The notes: generated by a model not told the origin, from the sequence alone. Shown: positions 1 through 6,581, counted from the first letter of the stretch. The stretch: 7,722 nt of DNA from an uncultured Bilophila sp. (GCA_902373525.1 CABKMN010000109.1:1-7722); one strand, 5' to 3'. Program-made: numbers and translations.

Positions 1-48
1 GGGGAGGGGAGAGGGAACCCTTCGCAAAGGGTTCCCTCTCCCCTCCCC
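1..48. repeat. Long perfect hairpin, member of a dispersed palindrome pair
   Basis: A 22-bp perfect stem (1-22 with 27-48) closes a 4-base CGCA loop. The arm begins GGGGAGGGGAGAGGGAACC. No T-tract follows on either strand within view, so it is not a textbook intrinsic terminator, although so stable a stem could still halt polymerase or protect a 3' end. It lies 13 bases beyond the terminator that ends the TRAP operon. The same 19-base arm recurs in the hairpin at 7666-7719 with a different tip, which makes this a repeat family and not a one-off. The sequence to the left is not visible, so its partner gene on that side is unknown. Confidence 0.85.
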
Positions 49-61
49 CGGTCTTCCATAC

Positions 62-93
62 AAAAAGGGAGCCCCGCAAAGGGCTCCCTTTTT
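62..93. terminator. Bidirectional intrinsic terminator downstream of the TRAP operon
   Basis: A 13-bp perfect stem (62-74 with 81-93) closes the loop CGCAAA. The outer five pairs are A:T, so each strand reads a GC-rich stem running into TTTTT. It sits 20 bases past the stop codon of dctQM on the minus strand and could also stop transcription arriving from the left. Confidence 0.9.
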
Positions 94-113
94 CCACAGG
101 TGTTTCGTACGGG

Positions 114-1979
114 CTACTTCCCGGCGCCCACGAAGAGCAGCGGAACTTCGGGGATGTAGGTACAAATGAGCAGTACGATGAGCATGAGGCCGATCATGGG
201 CAGCGCCTTGGCGGCGATATTCTCCAGCTTGGCCTTGGCGACGCCGCTGGCGACGAAGAGGTTCACGCCCACGGGCGGCGTGATGAAGCCGATGGCGAGG
301 TTGACCACGATGATGACGCCGAAGTGCAGCGGCGACACGCCCACGCCCGTCACGATGGGCAGCAGGATGGGCACGAGGATGACGATGGCCGCCAGCGCTT
401 CCATAAACGTGCCGACGATGAGCAGCAGCACGTTGATGAGCATCAGGATGACGATCTTGTTTTCGGAGAAGCTCAGGATCGCGCGGGCCACGGTGCCGGG
501 CACGTCCTCGATGGTCATGATGTTGCCGAACAGGGTCGCCATCGCCATCAGAACGATGATGACGGCGGACGTCTCGCAGGACTCGATGCAGGAGTCGATG
601 AGACACTTGAAGTCCATTTCCCTGTAGAGGAACAGGCCGACGATGAGGCCGTAGAAGGCGGCGACGGCCGCGGCTTCGGTCGGGGTCATGACGCCGCCGT
701 AGATGCCGCCGAGCACGATGACCGGCACCATGAGCGCCCACTTGGCCTCCCACGCCGCGTGCATCAGGGTACGCGCGTTGCGGACCTTCTCCTGTCCGCG
801 CCAGCCCTGCTTGCGGGAATACCAGTAACAATAGGCCATCAGCACGAGGCCGATGAGGACGCCGGGAACGATGCCGCTCATGAACAGGTCGCCGATGGAG
901 ACCTGCGCGGAGATGCCGTACACGACGAAGGGGTTGCTCGGGGGAATCATGACGCCCACGCAACCGGCCGCCGCGACGAGGGCCGCGGAGAAATACTTGT
1001 CGTAGCCGCGTTCCACCATCGCGGGGATGGTCAGCGCGCCGATGGCCGCCACGGTGGCCGGACCGGAACCGGAAATCGCGCCGAAGAACATACAGGTCAC
1101 GATGGCGGTCAGGCCGATGCCGCCGTAGGTCCCGCCCACGATTTCGTCGGCGAGGGAGAGGAGGCGGTGGGAAAGCCCGCCCGCGCCCATGAACACGCCC
1201 GCCGCGATGAAGAACGGAATGGCCATGATCGGGAAGCTGTCGATGGACGTGAAGGCCACCTGAGCCATGTATTCGATGGGGAGGGTGTCCGCGCAGATGA
1301 TGGTCGCCAGCGTGGACAGGCCGAGGCTGATGGCCACGGGCACGCCGATGGCGCACAGGACGACGAAGTAGCCGAACAGCGCGGGCAGCGGTTCGATGTA
1401 GTCGCAGAAGATGACCGGCGAGGCGATGACGAACACCGCGACAAGGCCGATCAGCGTATCCACGAACCCGCATATCCTGACCTGCTTGTACAGGGACTGG
1501 AGCAGGCGCAGGCACATGAGGCCGAAACCGAAAGGCAGGATGAGATACGGAATGAGGAACGGAATGCGCAGCGCGGTGGTGAACTGCGGATACTGCTGAA
1601 GGCGTTCGATCTGGCCCCAGCCGAAATACGCGATCGTCGCCGTCAGGATGAAGAACAGAACTTCGACCACCACCCAGCTGATCTGCTGGATGCGGGGAGG
1701 CAGATGATCATAAAGCATGTCCACGCGAATGGACGAACGCTTCTTGATGGCGACGCACAGCGCAAGGTAGGAAATCCAGATAAAGATGTAGCGGGAAAGT
1801 TCTTCAGTCCAGACCGCAGCGCCGGCGCGCTCGATGAACTGGGTGATGATGTAGCGGTAGATGACCTGCCAAGTGATGAACAGGGTGATGGACAGCAGGC
1901 CGACGACCAGAAAAACCTTCTCGAAATTTTCGTCGAGCCAGTGCAGCACGCCCTGATGGGAAGCGTTGGTGTTTTCCAT
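114..1979 (-). CDS. dctQM: TRAP transporter fused small/large permease (DctQM)
   Basis: This inner-membrane permease of a tripartite ATP-independent periplasmic transporter drives solute import with an ion gradient. The 621-residue protein fuses the 4-helix DctQ part (about 1-165; family-type motif W57-T-E-E-L-S-R-Y near the second helix) to the DctM part (about 200-621) through an extra hydrophobic segment at about 173-192. That segment is the usual solution for keeping topology in DctQM fusions. DctM hallmarks are the GAISGSGPATVAAIGA block at 300-315, IPPSNP at 345-350, TPTEAAAVAAFYG at 432-444 and ITPPVGVNLF at 566-575. I chose the ATG at 1979 because AGGAA lies six bases upstream. An in-frame ATG eight codons earlier (2003) has no ribosome-binding site. 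It follows dctP with 75 bases between, so one operon is likely. The substrate cannot be read from the permease. Confidence 0.95.
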   Translation of the reverse strand: MENTNASHQGVLHWLDENFEKVFLVVGLLSITLFITWQVIYRYIITQFIERAGAAVWTEELSRYIFIWISYLALCVAIKKRSSIRVDMLYDHLPPRIQQISWVVVEVLFFILTATIAYFGWGQIERLQQYPQFTTALRIPFLIPYLILPFGFGLMCLRLLQSLYKQVRICGFVDTLIGLVAVFVIASPVIFCDYIEPLPALFGYFVVLCAIGVPVAISLGLSTLATIICADTLPIEYMAQVAFTSIDSFPIMAIPFFIAAGVFMGAGGLSHRLLSLADEIVGGTYGGIGLTAIVTCMFFGAISGSGPATVAAIGALTIPAMVERGYDKYFSAALVAAAGCVGVMIPPSNPFVVYGISAQVSIGDLFMSGIVPGVLIGLVLMAYCYWYSRKQGWRGQEKVRNARTLMHAAWEAKWALMVPVIVLGGIYGGVMTPTEAAAVAAFYGLIVGLFLYREMDFKCLIDSCIESCETSAVIIVLMAMATLFGNIMTIEDVPGTVARAILSFSENKIVILMLINVLLLIVGTFMEALAAIVILVPILLPIVTGVGVSPLHFGVIIVVNLAIGFITPPVGVNLFVASGVAKAKLENIAAKALPMIGLMLIVLLICTYIPEVPLLFVGAGK

Positions 1980-2012
1980 ACGAGATTCCTGTGGTGTACG
2001 CATAAGGGAACA

Positions 2013-2043
2013 TCCGGCCCGCGGAGTGTATCCGCGGGCCGGA
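2013..2043 (-). promoter_or_regulatory. Intercistronic GC-rich hairpin between dctP and dctQM
   Basis: A 12-bp perfect stem (2013-2024 with 2032-2043), extended by one A:T pair, closes a 5-base loop. It starts 11 bases after the dctP stop codon and is not followed by a T-tract in the direction of transcription. I infer an mRNA-stabilising or partially terminating element that lets the periplasmic receptor be made in excess over the permease. That receptor excess is well known for binding-protein operons. The structure is seen directly; the role is inferred. Confidence 0.7.
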
Positions 2044-2054
2044 GATCAAGGGAC

Positions 2055-3065
2055 TTACTTCTGGGTGTCGGCGATCAGCTTGAGCAGTTCGGCGGGGATT
2101 TCCTTGGCGAACTGATCACGCACAGGCTGGGTCTTGGCATAGAGTTCCTGGCGCTGTTCGGGGGTCAGCATCGTGATTTCGATGCCCTTGGCCTTGAACG
2201 CGTCCCAGGCGGCCTTTTCAAGCTTCACGGATTCTTCGCGCTGCCACGCGGTGGCTTCCTTCGCGGCTTCCATGATGATCTTTTGTTGGTCGGCGGTCAG
2301 GCTGTCCCACTTCTTCTTGTTCATCAGCAGGATGTGCATAGAGTAGTTGTGCTCGGAGTTCATGGCGTACTTGAGCACTTCGGTGTGCTTGGCGTCGTTC
2401 AGCAGCGAGAAGGTGTTGCCTTCCGCGTCGACGGTGCCCTGCTGGATGGCGGTGTAGGTTTCACCCCACGCCACGGGAGCGGGATTCATGCCGAGTTCCG
2501 TAGCCACGGCCACTTCAACCGGGGAGTCGGTGGTGCGGACCTTCAGGTTCATGAGGTCCTTCACGTCCTTGAGGGGCTTCTTGGCGGCCACGAAGTTGCG
2601 GTACCCGAATTCGCTGAACATGATGGTCTTCAGACCGATGCTTTCGGCGACCTTGTCGAGGGCCTTGCCGAGTTCGCCGTCGTCCAGAGCCTTATACAGC
2701 TTCTGCTGGTTGGCGGGGCTGGTCACATACGGAAGGTCGATGGCCATATAGGATTTCGAGAAGCTGGCGAGGTTCGGCGTGGAGCTGGAGGACATGTCCA
2801 GCGTACCGGCCTGAGCGGCTTCCGTGGTCACGCGGTCGCTGCCGAGCTGGCAATTGGGGAACAGCTGAATGCGGATTTTCTTGTTGCTCTTCTTTTCGAC
2901 GAGCTCTTTAAATTTTTCGTAACCGACGGTCACGTTGTTGCCCGGAGCCATCGGATGACCGACGCGCAGGGTGAGCGGCTTTTCCGCTCGTGCATTCTGG
3001 CTCATGCCGAGAATCATGCACGAGGAAGCCAAAAGAGCAGCTACGGTGTACAGTACTTTTTTCAT
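2055..3065 (-). CDS. dctP: TRAP transporter substrate-binding protein, DctP family
   Basis: This periplasmic receptor captures a solute, typically a carboxylate or sulfonate, and delivers it to the fused permease encoded downstream. Residue numbers here count from the GTG at 3068; subtract one for the preferred start. It has a Sec signal peptide with KK, a hydrophobic core and cleavage after the ARA at 26-28. The mature domain starts LTLRVGHPMAPG. FGYRNFVAAKKPLKDVKDL (154-172) and LKVRTT (175-180) are DctP signatures, and R178 aligns with the arginine that salt-bridges substrate carboxylates in the family. GETYTAIQQGTVDAEGN (202-218) is the usual hinge-side motif. About 336 residues is normal length. 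The start is ATG at 3065, seven bases after AAGGAG; the adjacent in-frame GTG at 3068 would be too close to it. It is the first gene of the TRAP operon. The actual ligand is unknown. Confidence 0.95.
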   Translation of the reverse strand: MKKVLYTVAALLASSCMILGMSQNARAEKPLTLRVGHPMAPGNNVTVGYEKFKELVEKKSNKKIRIQLFPNCQLGSDRVTTEAAQAGTLDMSSSSTPNLASFSKSYMAIDLPYVTSPANQQKLYKALDDGELGKALDKVAESIGLKTIMFSEFGYRNFVAAKKPLKDVKDLMNLKVRTTDSPVEVAVATELGMNPAPVAWGETYTAIQQGTVDAEGNTFSLLNDAKHTEVLKYAMNSEHNYSMHILLMNKKKWDSLTADQQKIIMEAAKEATAWQREESVKLEKAAWDAFKAKGIEITMLTPEQRQELYAKTQPVRDQFAKEIPAELLKLIADTQK

Positions 3066-3112
3066 CACACGTCTCCTTACGTGAAAAAAAGTATTCCCTA
3101 TCTGTGGGATGA

Positions 3113-3141
3113 TTTTTACTGTACACCAGATTGAGAAACAA
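3113..3141 (-). promoter_or_regulatory. Possible sigma-70-type promoter for dctP
   Basis: On the minus strand TTGTTT (3141-3136) and TAAAAA (3118-3113) are 17 bases apart. Transcription would start near 3106, giving a leader of about 40 bases before dctP. Both boxes are imperfect and the region is AT-rich, so chance matches are likely. A competing possibility is a sigma-54-like site at 3162-3177, described in the findings. Confidence 0.3.
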
Positions 3142-3918
3142 AGGAAAGCCCCCCTTACTTCATCAAAAAGCGTACCACCGTTGAGTCTTCAACCAATCAA
3201 ACCGAGCATACCCCAAACGGCTACTTCAAAAATTTTTCATGTTATTTTTGAGTATTAGCTCAACTGTTCGTAACCCATTGAAAACATGAAAATACTTCCT
3301 ATGCGTACGCCTTTTTATCATCGCCTCCTGCATACCCCTAGGGAGTACGAGTTTCAAAATAAAGCAATATATCAATATGTTGTATGAAACAGAACTTTTT
3401 TTGGAAAAATTTTGTGAAAAAAAACTTTTCCCGGTTTTCAGCGCCCCGAAAAAACCCCCGCAGCTTCTCTTTTGGGAGCCGGCACACGGCGGCGGAAAGG
3501 GGATTTTTTTATTCTTCTTTTCTTTCAATACAATACATAAAAACCATACCTCCATTCCGTATGCGCGCATGCCACACGGGATTTCTTTTCGCCGTGAGCA
3601 CGCAAAAAAGTCTCCCGATTGTTCGAATTAGGTCAACCGGACTGCTTTTTCAATTGGTTGTACGCGTTATGCCCGCATACGAAAACGCAATACGCCAAGG
3701 GGCCTATCCGGCGAGGTTGCGCGCCAAAGAGATTTTCCGCCCACCCGGCCAGCTTCCCTTTCTCCTTGCGGAGCGGAACCCTGCCCTTCTCCCATGCCGC
3801 ACAGGTCCCAAAGCCGCACAGGAACGATCCAGAGCCCCTTTTGGGAAACGGAACGGCACGGCCTCACAAACTTCTCCGCCCTCCCCCGTCCCGGTCCGTA
3901 TCGAAACTTTCAGGGCGC

Positions 3919-3955
3919 AAAAAGGCCCGTCGACGGCAAACACCGCCAACGGGCC
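3919..3955 (-). terminator. Intrinsic terminator of the solute-binding protein gene
   Basis: Read on the minus strand, GGCCCGTTGGCGGT pairs with GCCGTCGACGGGCC over 14 pairs (three or four G:T wobbles) around a GTTT loop. TTTTT (3923-3919) follows immediately. It lies 22 bases after the stop codon of the gene ending at 3978. Confidence 0.88.
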
Positions 3956-3977
3956 GCAGAGCTCGACGAAGAAACCG

Positions 3978-5090
3978 TTAATCCTTAAAGGGGCACTCCG
4001 AGGCGCTCGCGCCCTTGATCATCCCCAGAGCCGCCCCCGGAGCCGCAGGCTTGTACCCGGACTCCTTGAAGACCTTCCGGGTCAGGCTGTCGTCCACCGT
4101 GCCTTCGGGGAGCTTGTCGGTGTTGATCACCCCTTCCTGATGCAGGAACGCCACCACTTCGGCGATGTTGGCCTTTTCACGGTCCCCGAAATAGAAGTTC
4201 ATCCATTCGCGGACGGGATTGGTCGTATTGGCCGGGACCTTGCCGAAAACGGAATACCACAGCACCCGCTTGGGCACGCCGGTGGCGTAACCGGACACCA
4301 TTTCGATGACCTTTTCCCAGTTGTCGGGATTGAGCATGAACAACTGGGCTTCAAGGTCGGAACGCAGATAACCTTCCGCGACCTTGGGGTATTTCTCCAT
4401 GAAATCCTTCCGCATGACGACGATGCCCAAGTCCTTGTTGTCGCAGGCGGAACCGTCGGCCACGATCCTGCCCACGCCTTCGCCGACCTCGGACGCCAGC
4501 TCGGAGAGCGTCGGTTCCCAAAGGGAGGCGGCGTCGAGGGTTCCGGCGCGGAAATTGGTCGAAATGACTTCAATGGTCTGGTTCAGGTATTCGGCGGGCT
4601 TCACATTGTACTTCTTGAAGAAACGCCGCATGTACTGGTCCGATGCGCTCCCCTTGGGTGCGGCGATGATCTTGCCGTCAAGCCAGCGGGCCAGTTCCTC
4701 GTTGCTCTTGAATTCGGGAGCATCCTTGCGCACCAGCAGAAGCGAACAGCGCGTGCCCTCGGACATGTCCGTGGTGGACACCATCTTGACGTCGCCCTTG
4801 GCGCGCACGCACAGCGTCACCGCCGGCATGATGCTCATGTAGCCGATCTGCGCCCTGTTCGCCCGCATATTGCTGGCGACGACCGTTCCCTGCACGGCGG
4901 GGTGGAACTCGATTTCCGTCCCCGCGGGCGTGTACTTTTTCCAGAGGCCCAGTTCCGCGTTGATGATGGCCTGATAGGAAATCGTGTCGTACGGCTGGAA
5001 CCCGACCACGAACTTCTCCGCCGCCGCCGGACCGGCCAGCAGCCCCACGGTGACCGCAAGCGCTCCAAGCACCTTCGAAAAACGTTTCAT
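3978..5090 (-). CDS. Lone ABC-type solute-binding protein, TauA/SsuA/NMT1-like
   Basis: This is a predicted periplasmic receptor of the sulfonate/nitrate/thiamine-precursor (SsuA/TauA/NMT1-like) binding-protein fold, 370 residues. The signal peptide is MKRFSKVLGA, a hydrophobic stretch, then cleavage after PAAA (21-24). The mature chain opens KFVVGFQPYDTISYQAI. A family-typical RAQIGYMSIMPAV segment (79-91), an AAPKGSASDQY loop (143-153), SLWEPTLSEL (189-198) and VMRKDFMEKYPKV (225-237) resemble the VWAP and VVRKDF blocks of E. coli TauA. The C-terminus (about 350-370) is an extra short tail ending CPFKD. I start at the ATG at 5090 because GGAGGGG lies just upstream; the ATG at 5102 overlaps that site. 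No permease or ATPase gene is adjacent, so it must pair with a distant transporter or serve sensing. A taurine or sulfonate ligand is only a guess. Confidence 0.88.
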   Translation of the reverse strand: MKRFSKVLGALAVTVGLLAGPAAAEKFVVGFQPYDTISYQAIINAELGLWKKYTPAGTEIEFHPAVQGTVVASNMRANRAQIGYMSIMPAVTLCVRAKGDVKMVSTTDMSEGTRCSLLLVRKDAPEFKSNEELARWLDGKIIAAPKGSASDQYMRRFFKKYNVKPAEYLNQTIEVISTNFRAGTLDAASLWEPTLSELASEVGEGVGRIVADGSACDNKDLGIVVMRKDFMEKYPKVAEGYLRSDLEAQLFMLNPDNWEKVIEMVSGYATGVPKRVLWYSVFGKVPANTTNPVREWMNFYFGDREKANIAEVVAFLHQEGVINTDKLPEGTVDDSLTRKVFKESGYKPAAPGAALGMIKGASASECPFKD

Positions 5091-5274
5091 ATACCCCTCC
5101 ACATGATGATGGCCTGCAACCGGCGGCGACGGGTCGCCGTCCCGCAGCGCTCCTTTCCCTCAAGCGCGGGCGGCCGTTGCGCGCCTCGGCCCCAACGGGG
5201 CCTTCTCCCTCTTCGGCGCGAAACGTATTGCGGCGTGTTCCTTATGCATTAGCGTGTTTGTTTCCCGCGTTCAA
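5091..5274 (-). promoter_or_regulatory. Promoter candidate and structured leader of the solute-binding protein gene
   Basis: On the minus strand TTGAAC (5274-5269) and TAATGC (5251-5246) are 17 bases apart, a moderate sigma-70-like match. The start point would be near 5239, leaving a leader of about 150 bases. The leader is GC-rich and contains two compact hairpins. One is GGCCCC-AAC-GGGGCC at 5188-5202. The other is a CGGCGA/TCGCCG stem at 5124-5139, about 35 bases before the start codon. Neither is followed by a T-tract. I checked for a thiamine-pyrophosphate riboswitch core because NMT1-like proteins can be thiamine-linked, and saw none. Confidence 0.35.
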
Positions 5275-5305
5275 CAGCTTTTCTCGGTATGCCGGCCCTC
5301 AGACG

Positions 5306-5340
5306 CGCAAAAGCCCCGAACGGCATTCGGGGCTTTTGCG
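5306..5340. terminator. Bidirectional intrinsic terminator, 15-bp perfect stem
   Basis: CGCAAAAGCCCCGAA (5306-5320) pairs perfectly with 5326-5340 around the loop CGGCA. The internal run of four A:T pairs gives a TTTT on either strand. It ends the NlpC/P60 gene (stop at 5372) read on the minus strand and insulates it from the next gene's promoter at 5246-5274. Confidence 0.9.
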
Positions 5341-5371
5341 ATCAAAACGGTTCCCATAAGGCGGCGGGACG

Positions 5372-6385
5372 CTACCGGGACTTCGTACTGTGCGCGACGG
5401 TCTTCTTCCGGGCCGACGCGGACGAATTCTTTTGCGAGGAACGCTTCTGCGAGACGGACTTCTTGGACGTCTGCGAGGTGCGCTTCTGGGCGACCTGCTT
5501 GTTCCGGCTCTGCGAAGCCTTCACCGAACCGGATCGGGAAGAACGCTTCGCGGCGACGGTGGCGCGGCCCTTCTTCTTGGAGACGACGGCCTTCTTGTGT
5601 TTCGAGCTGGAACGGCTGGCCGAGACCTTCTGCTTGCTCTTTTTGCTCTTGGAATAAGAAGCCTTATGGGCTTTCTTCTCGGCGGAGGCGCGCTTGGAGA
5701 GCGTGGCGTCGGAGGCCGCACGGCGGTGGGAACGGGATTCGTACATCGCCATCAGCTTCTGGGCGGCTTCGGCGTCGGATTCGGAAACGCTCACGCGGCG
5801 GGCGCCGAGGAACGTGGAACTGAAATAGGGATCGTTGAGCGACGTGATTTCCACGGTCTTGCCGCGCCGGGGGCTGTGGATGAACTTGCCGTCTCCGACG
5901 TAAATGCCCGTATGGTAGCCGCGCCGGGGATGACGGAACGCCACAATGTCGCCGGCTTCCATTTCGTCGAAGTCGATGGGCGTACCGAGCACGGATTGCT
6001 CGCGTGCGGTACGCGGCAGTTTGACGCCGACGCTTTTGTACGCCCACTGCACGAAGCCGGAGCAGTCAAAGCCCGACATGCTGGTCCCGCCACGAACGTA
6101 CGGGGTACCGATGGCCGTCTTGGCCCGCTCGACGAGGTGAACGCTGGACAGCGGCACGCCCTCTTCCCGCATGCGGGCCATCGCCGCCGTGCGGTAGTCG
6201 TAGGCGAAGCGCTCTTCCGGCGTCATGGCCAGACGTTCCGCCTGATTGGGGACGTTTTCCAGATAGTTGTCGAGCGCAAACGAATCATCGACCGCGCGCT
6301 GCTTCGGGGCACACCCGGTGAGGATCAGGCCCGCCATCAGCAAGAGCCACAGGCCAGCGTGTATTTGGATGGTACGTACGTTCAT
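5372..6385 (-). CDS. NlpC/P60 peptidoglycan hydrolase lipoprotein with a basic C-terminal tail
   Basis: This is a predicted cell-wall endopeptidase that cleaves within peptide stems of peptidoglycan, anchored in the envelope as a lipoprotein. Of 337 residues, 1-24 form a lipoprotein signal with lipobox LTGC (C25 lipidated). The NlpC/P60 domain spans about 82-200: catalytic C108 in GFDCSGFVQW, first histidine H158 in HTGIYVGDG, and H170 in KFIHSPRRG as the third polar residue. TPYVRGG (94-100) and MEAGDIVAF (142-150) are standard family blocks. Residues about 217-337 are a low-complexity Lys/Arg/Ser/Ala tail with about 39 basic and only two acidic residues, not part of the family. No Shine-Dalgarno precedes the ATG, but the lipoprotein signal fits this start and a promoter abuts it, pointing to a leaderless mRNA. 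It stands alone, followed by its own terminator. Confidence 0.93.
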   Translation of the reverse strand: MNVRTIQIHAGLWLLLMAGLILTGCAPKQRAVDDSFALDNYLENVPNQAERLAMTPEERFAYDYRTAAMARMREEGVPLSSVHLVERAKTAIGTPYVRGGTSMSGFDCSGFVQWAYKSVGVKLPRTAREQSVLGTPIDFDEMEAGDIVAFRHPRRGYHTGIYVGDGKFIHSPRRGKTVEITSLNDPYFSSTFLGARRVSVSESDAEAAQKLMAMYESRSHRRAASDATLSKRASAEKKAHKASYSKSKKSKQKVSASRSSSKHKKAVVSKKKGRATVAAKRSSRSGSVKASQSRNKQVAQKRTSQTSKKSVSQKRSSQKNSSASARKKTVAHSTKSR

Positions 6386-6391
6386 TGGGCG

Positions 6392-6420
6392 AGGCTAGAA
6401 GATTTTTTCGAACTTGTCAA
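6392..6420 (-). promoter_or_regulatory. Promoter of the NlpC/P60 gene, predicting a leaderless transcript
   Basis: On the minus strand a perfect TTGACA (6420-6415), a 17-base spacer and TAGCCT (6397-6392) form a sigma-70-type promoter. Only six bases lie between the -10 box and the ATG at 6385, so transcription should begin at or within a base or two of the start codon. The -10 box matches at only three positions; the -35 box and spacing carry the call. Confidence 0.65.
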
Positions 6421-6477
6421 TACGCATTTTTCTATCGCTATTTCAAAGAGATAAAAAAATAACGCCGCCACCTTTCC

Positions 6478-6500
6478 CGGAAGGATTCCGCATCCTTCCG
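6478..6500 (+). other. Hairpin in the 5' region of the Ada-like gene
   Basis: A perfect 9-bp stem (CGGAAGGAT 6478-6486 with 6492-6500) closes a 5-base loop TCCGC. It lies about 80 bases upstream of the start at 6582, in the divergent intergenic region. No T-tract follows, so it is not a terminator. It could be a 5'-end stabiliser or a protein-binding palindrome; its function is unknown. Confidence 0.5.
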
Positions 6501-6581
6501 CCGCCGTGCGGACCGCTTCCCAGACTCCCGTTTTTCTGCCAAAACAAACGCAGCCGTTCCCTTCAACACCGGAGGCACCCC

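Larger units (their letters stand above)
3066..3977. other. Gene-free intergenic block, largely AT-rich
   Basis: Roughly 900 bases separate dctP from the end of the next minus-strand gene. From about 3066 to 3660 the composition is clearly AT-richer than the flanking genes, with long A- and T-tracts (3396-3402, 3405-3413, 3417-3424, 3449-3454, 3507-3513). From about 3700 onward it returns to high GC. Open frames here on both strands encode low-complexity, unrecognisable peptides without good ribosome-binding sites, so I call no gene. The dctP promoter must lie at the low-coordinate end, and the high-coordinate end holds the terminator at 3919-3955. No tRNA, insertion sequence end or CRISPR repeat was seen. 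It may be a decayed or acquired segment, or an extended regulatory region. Confidence 0.6.

Noticed and set aside
3084..3109. Attenuator-like TCCC/GGGA stem followed by a run of seven T upstream of dctP on the minus strand
   Set aside because: The stem has only four pairs and overlaps the probable transcription start, so it is unlikely to act as a terminator.
324..3134. A plus-strand open frame of over 900 codons antisense to both TRAP genes
   Set aside because: It is rich in His, Asp, Gly and Arg as expected from reading high-GC genes backwards. It has no domain resemblance, and the minus-strand proteins are unmistakable.
3351..3390. GTTTCA and TGAAAC arms bounding a 40-base AT-rich stretch, with CAATAT repeated inside
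   Set aside because: Only the outer six pairs match and the interior fails to pair, which is expected by chance in AT-rich sequence.
3226..3570. A minus-strand open frame of 114 codons in the AT-rich block
   Set aside because: It has no Shine-Dalgarno at its start, contains homopolymer-driven Lys/Phe/Pro runs, and resembles no known protein.
3796..3822. Direct repeat GCCGCACAGG twice, 17 bases apart
   Set aside because: Two short copies only, with no further units and no flanking dyad, so neither a CRISPR nor an iteron array.
5091..5245. Thiamine-pyrophosphate riboswitch upstream of the NMT1/TauA-like gene
   Set aside because: The conserved CUGAGA and ACCUGAUC cores are absent.
3384..5252. 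A plus-strand open frame of about 620 codons running from the AT-rich block across the solute-binding protein gene
   Set aside because: Its product shows no recognisable domain, changes composition abruptly, and lies antisense to a clear binding-protein gene with its own start and terminator.
5390..6454. A plus-strand open frame antisense to the NlpC/P60 gene
   Set aside because: It is explained as a shadow of the hydrolase coding strand; no start signal or family motif is seen.
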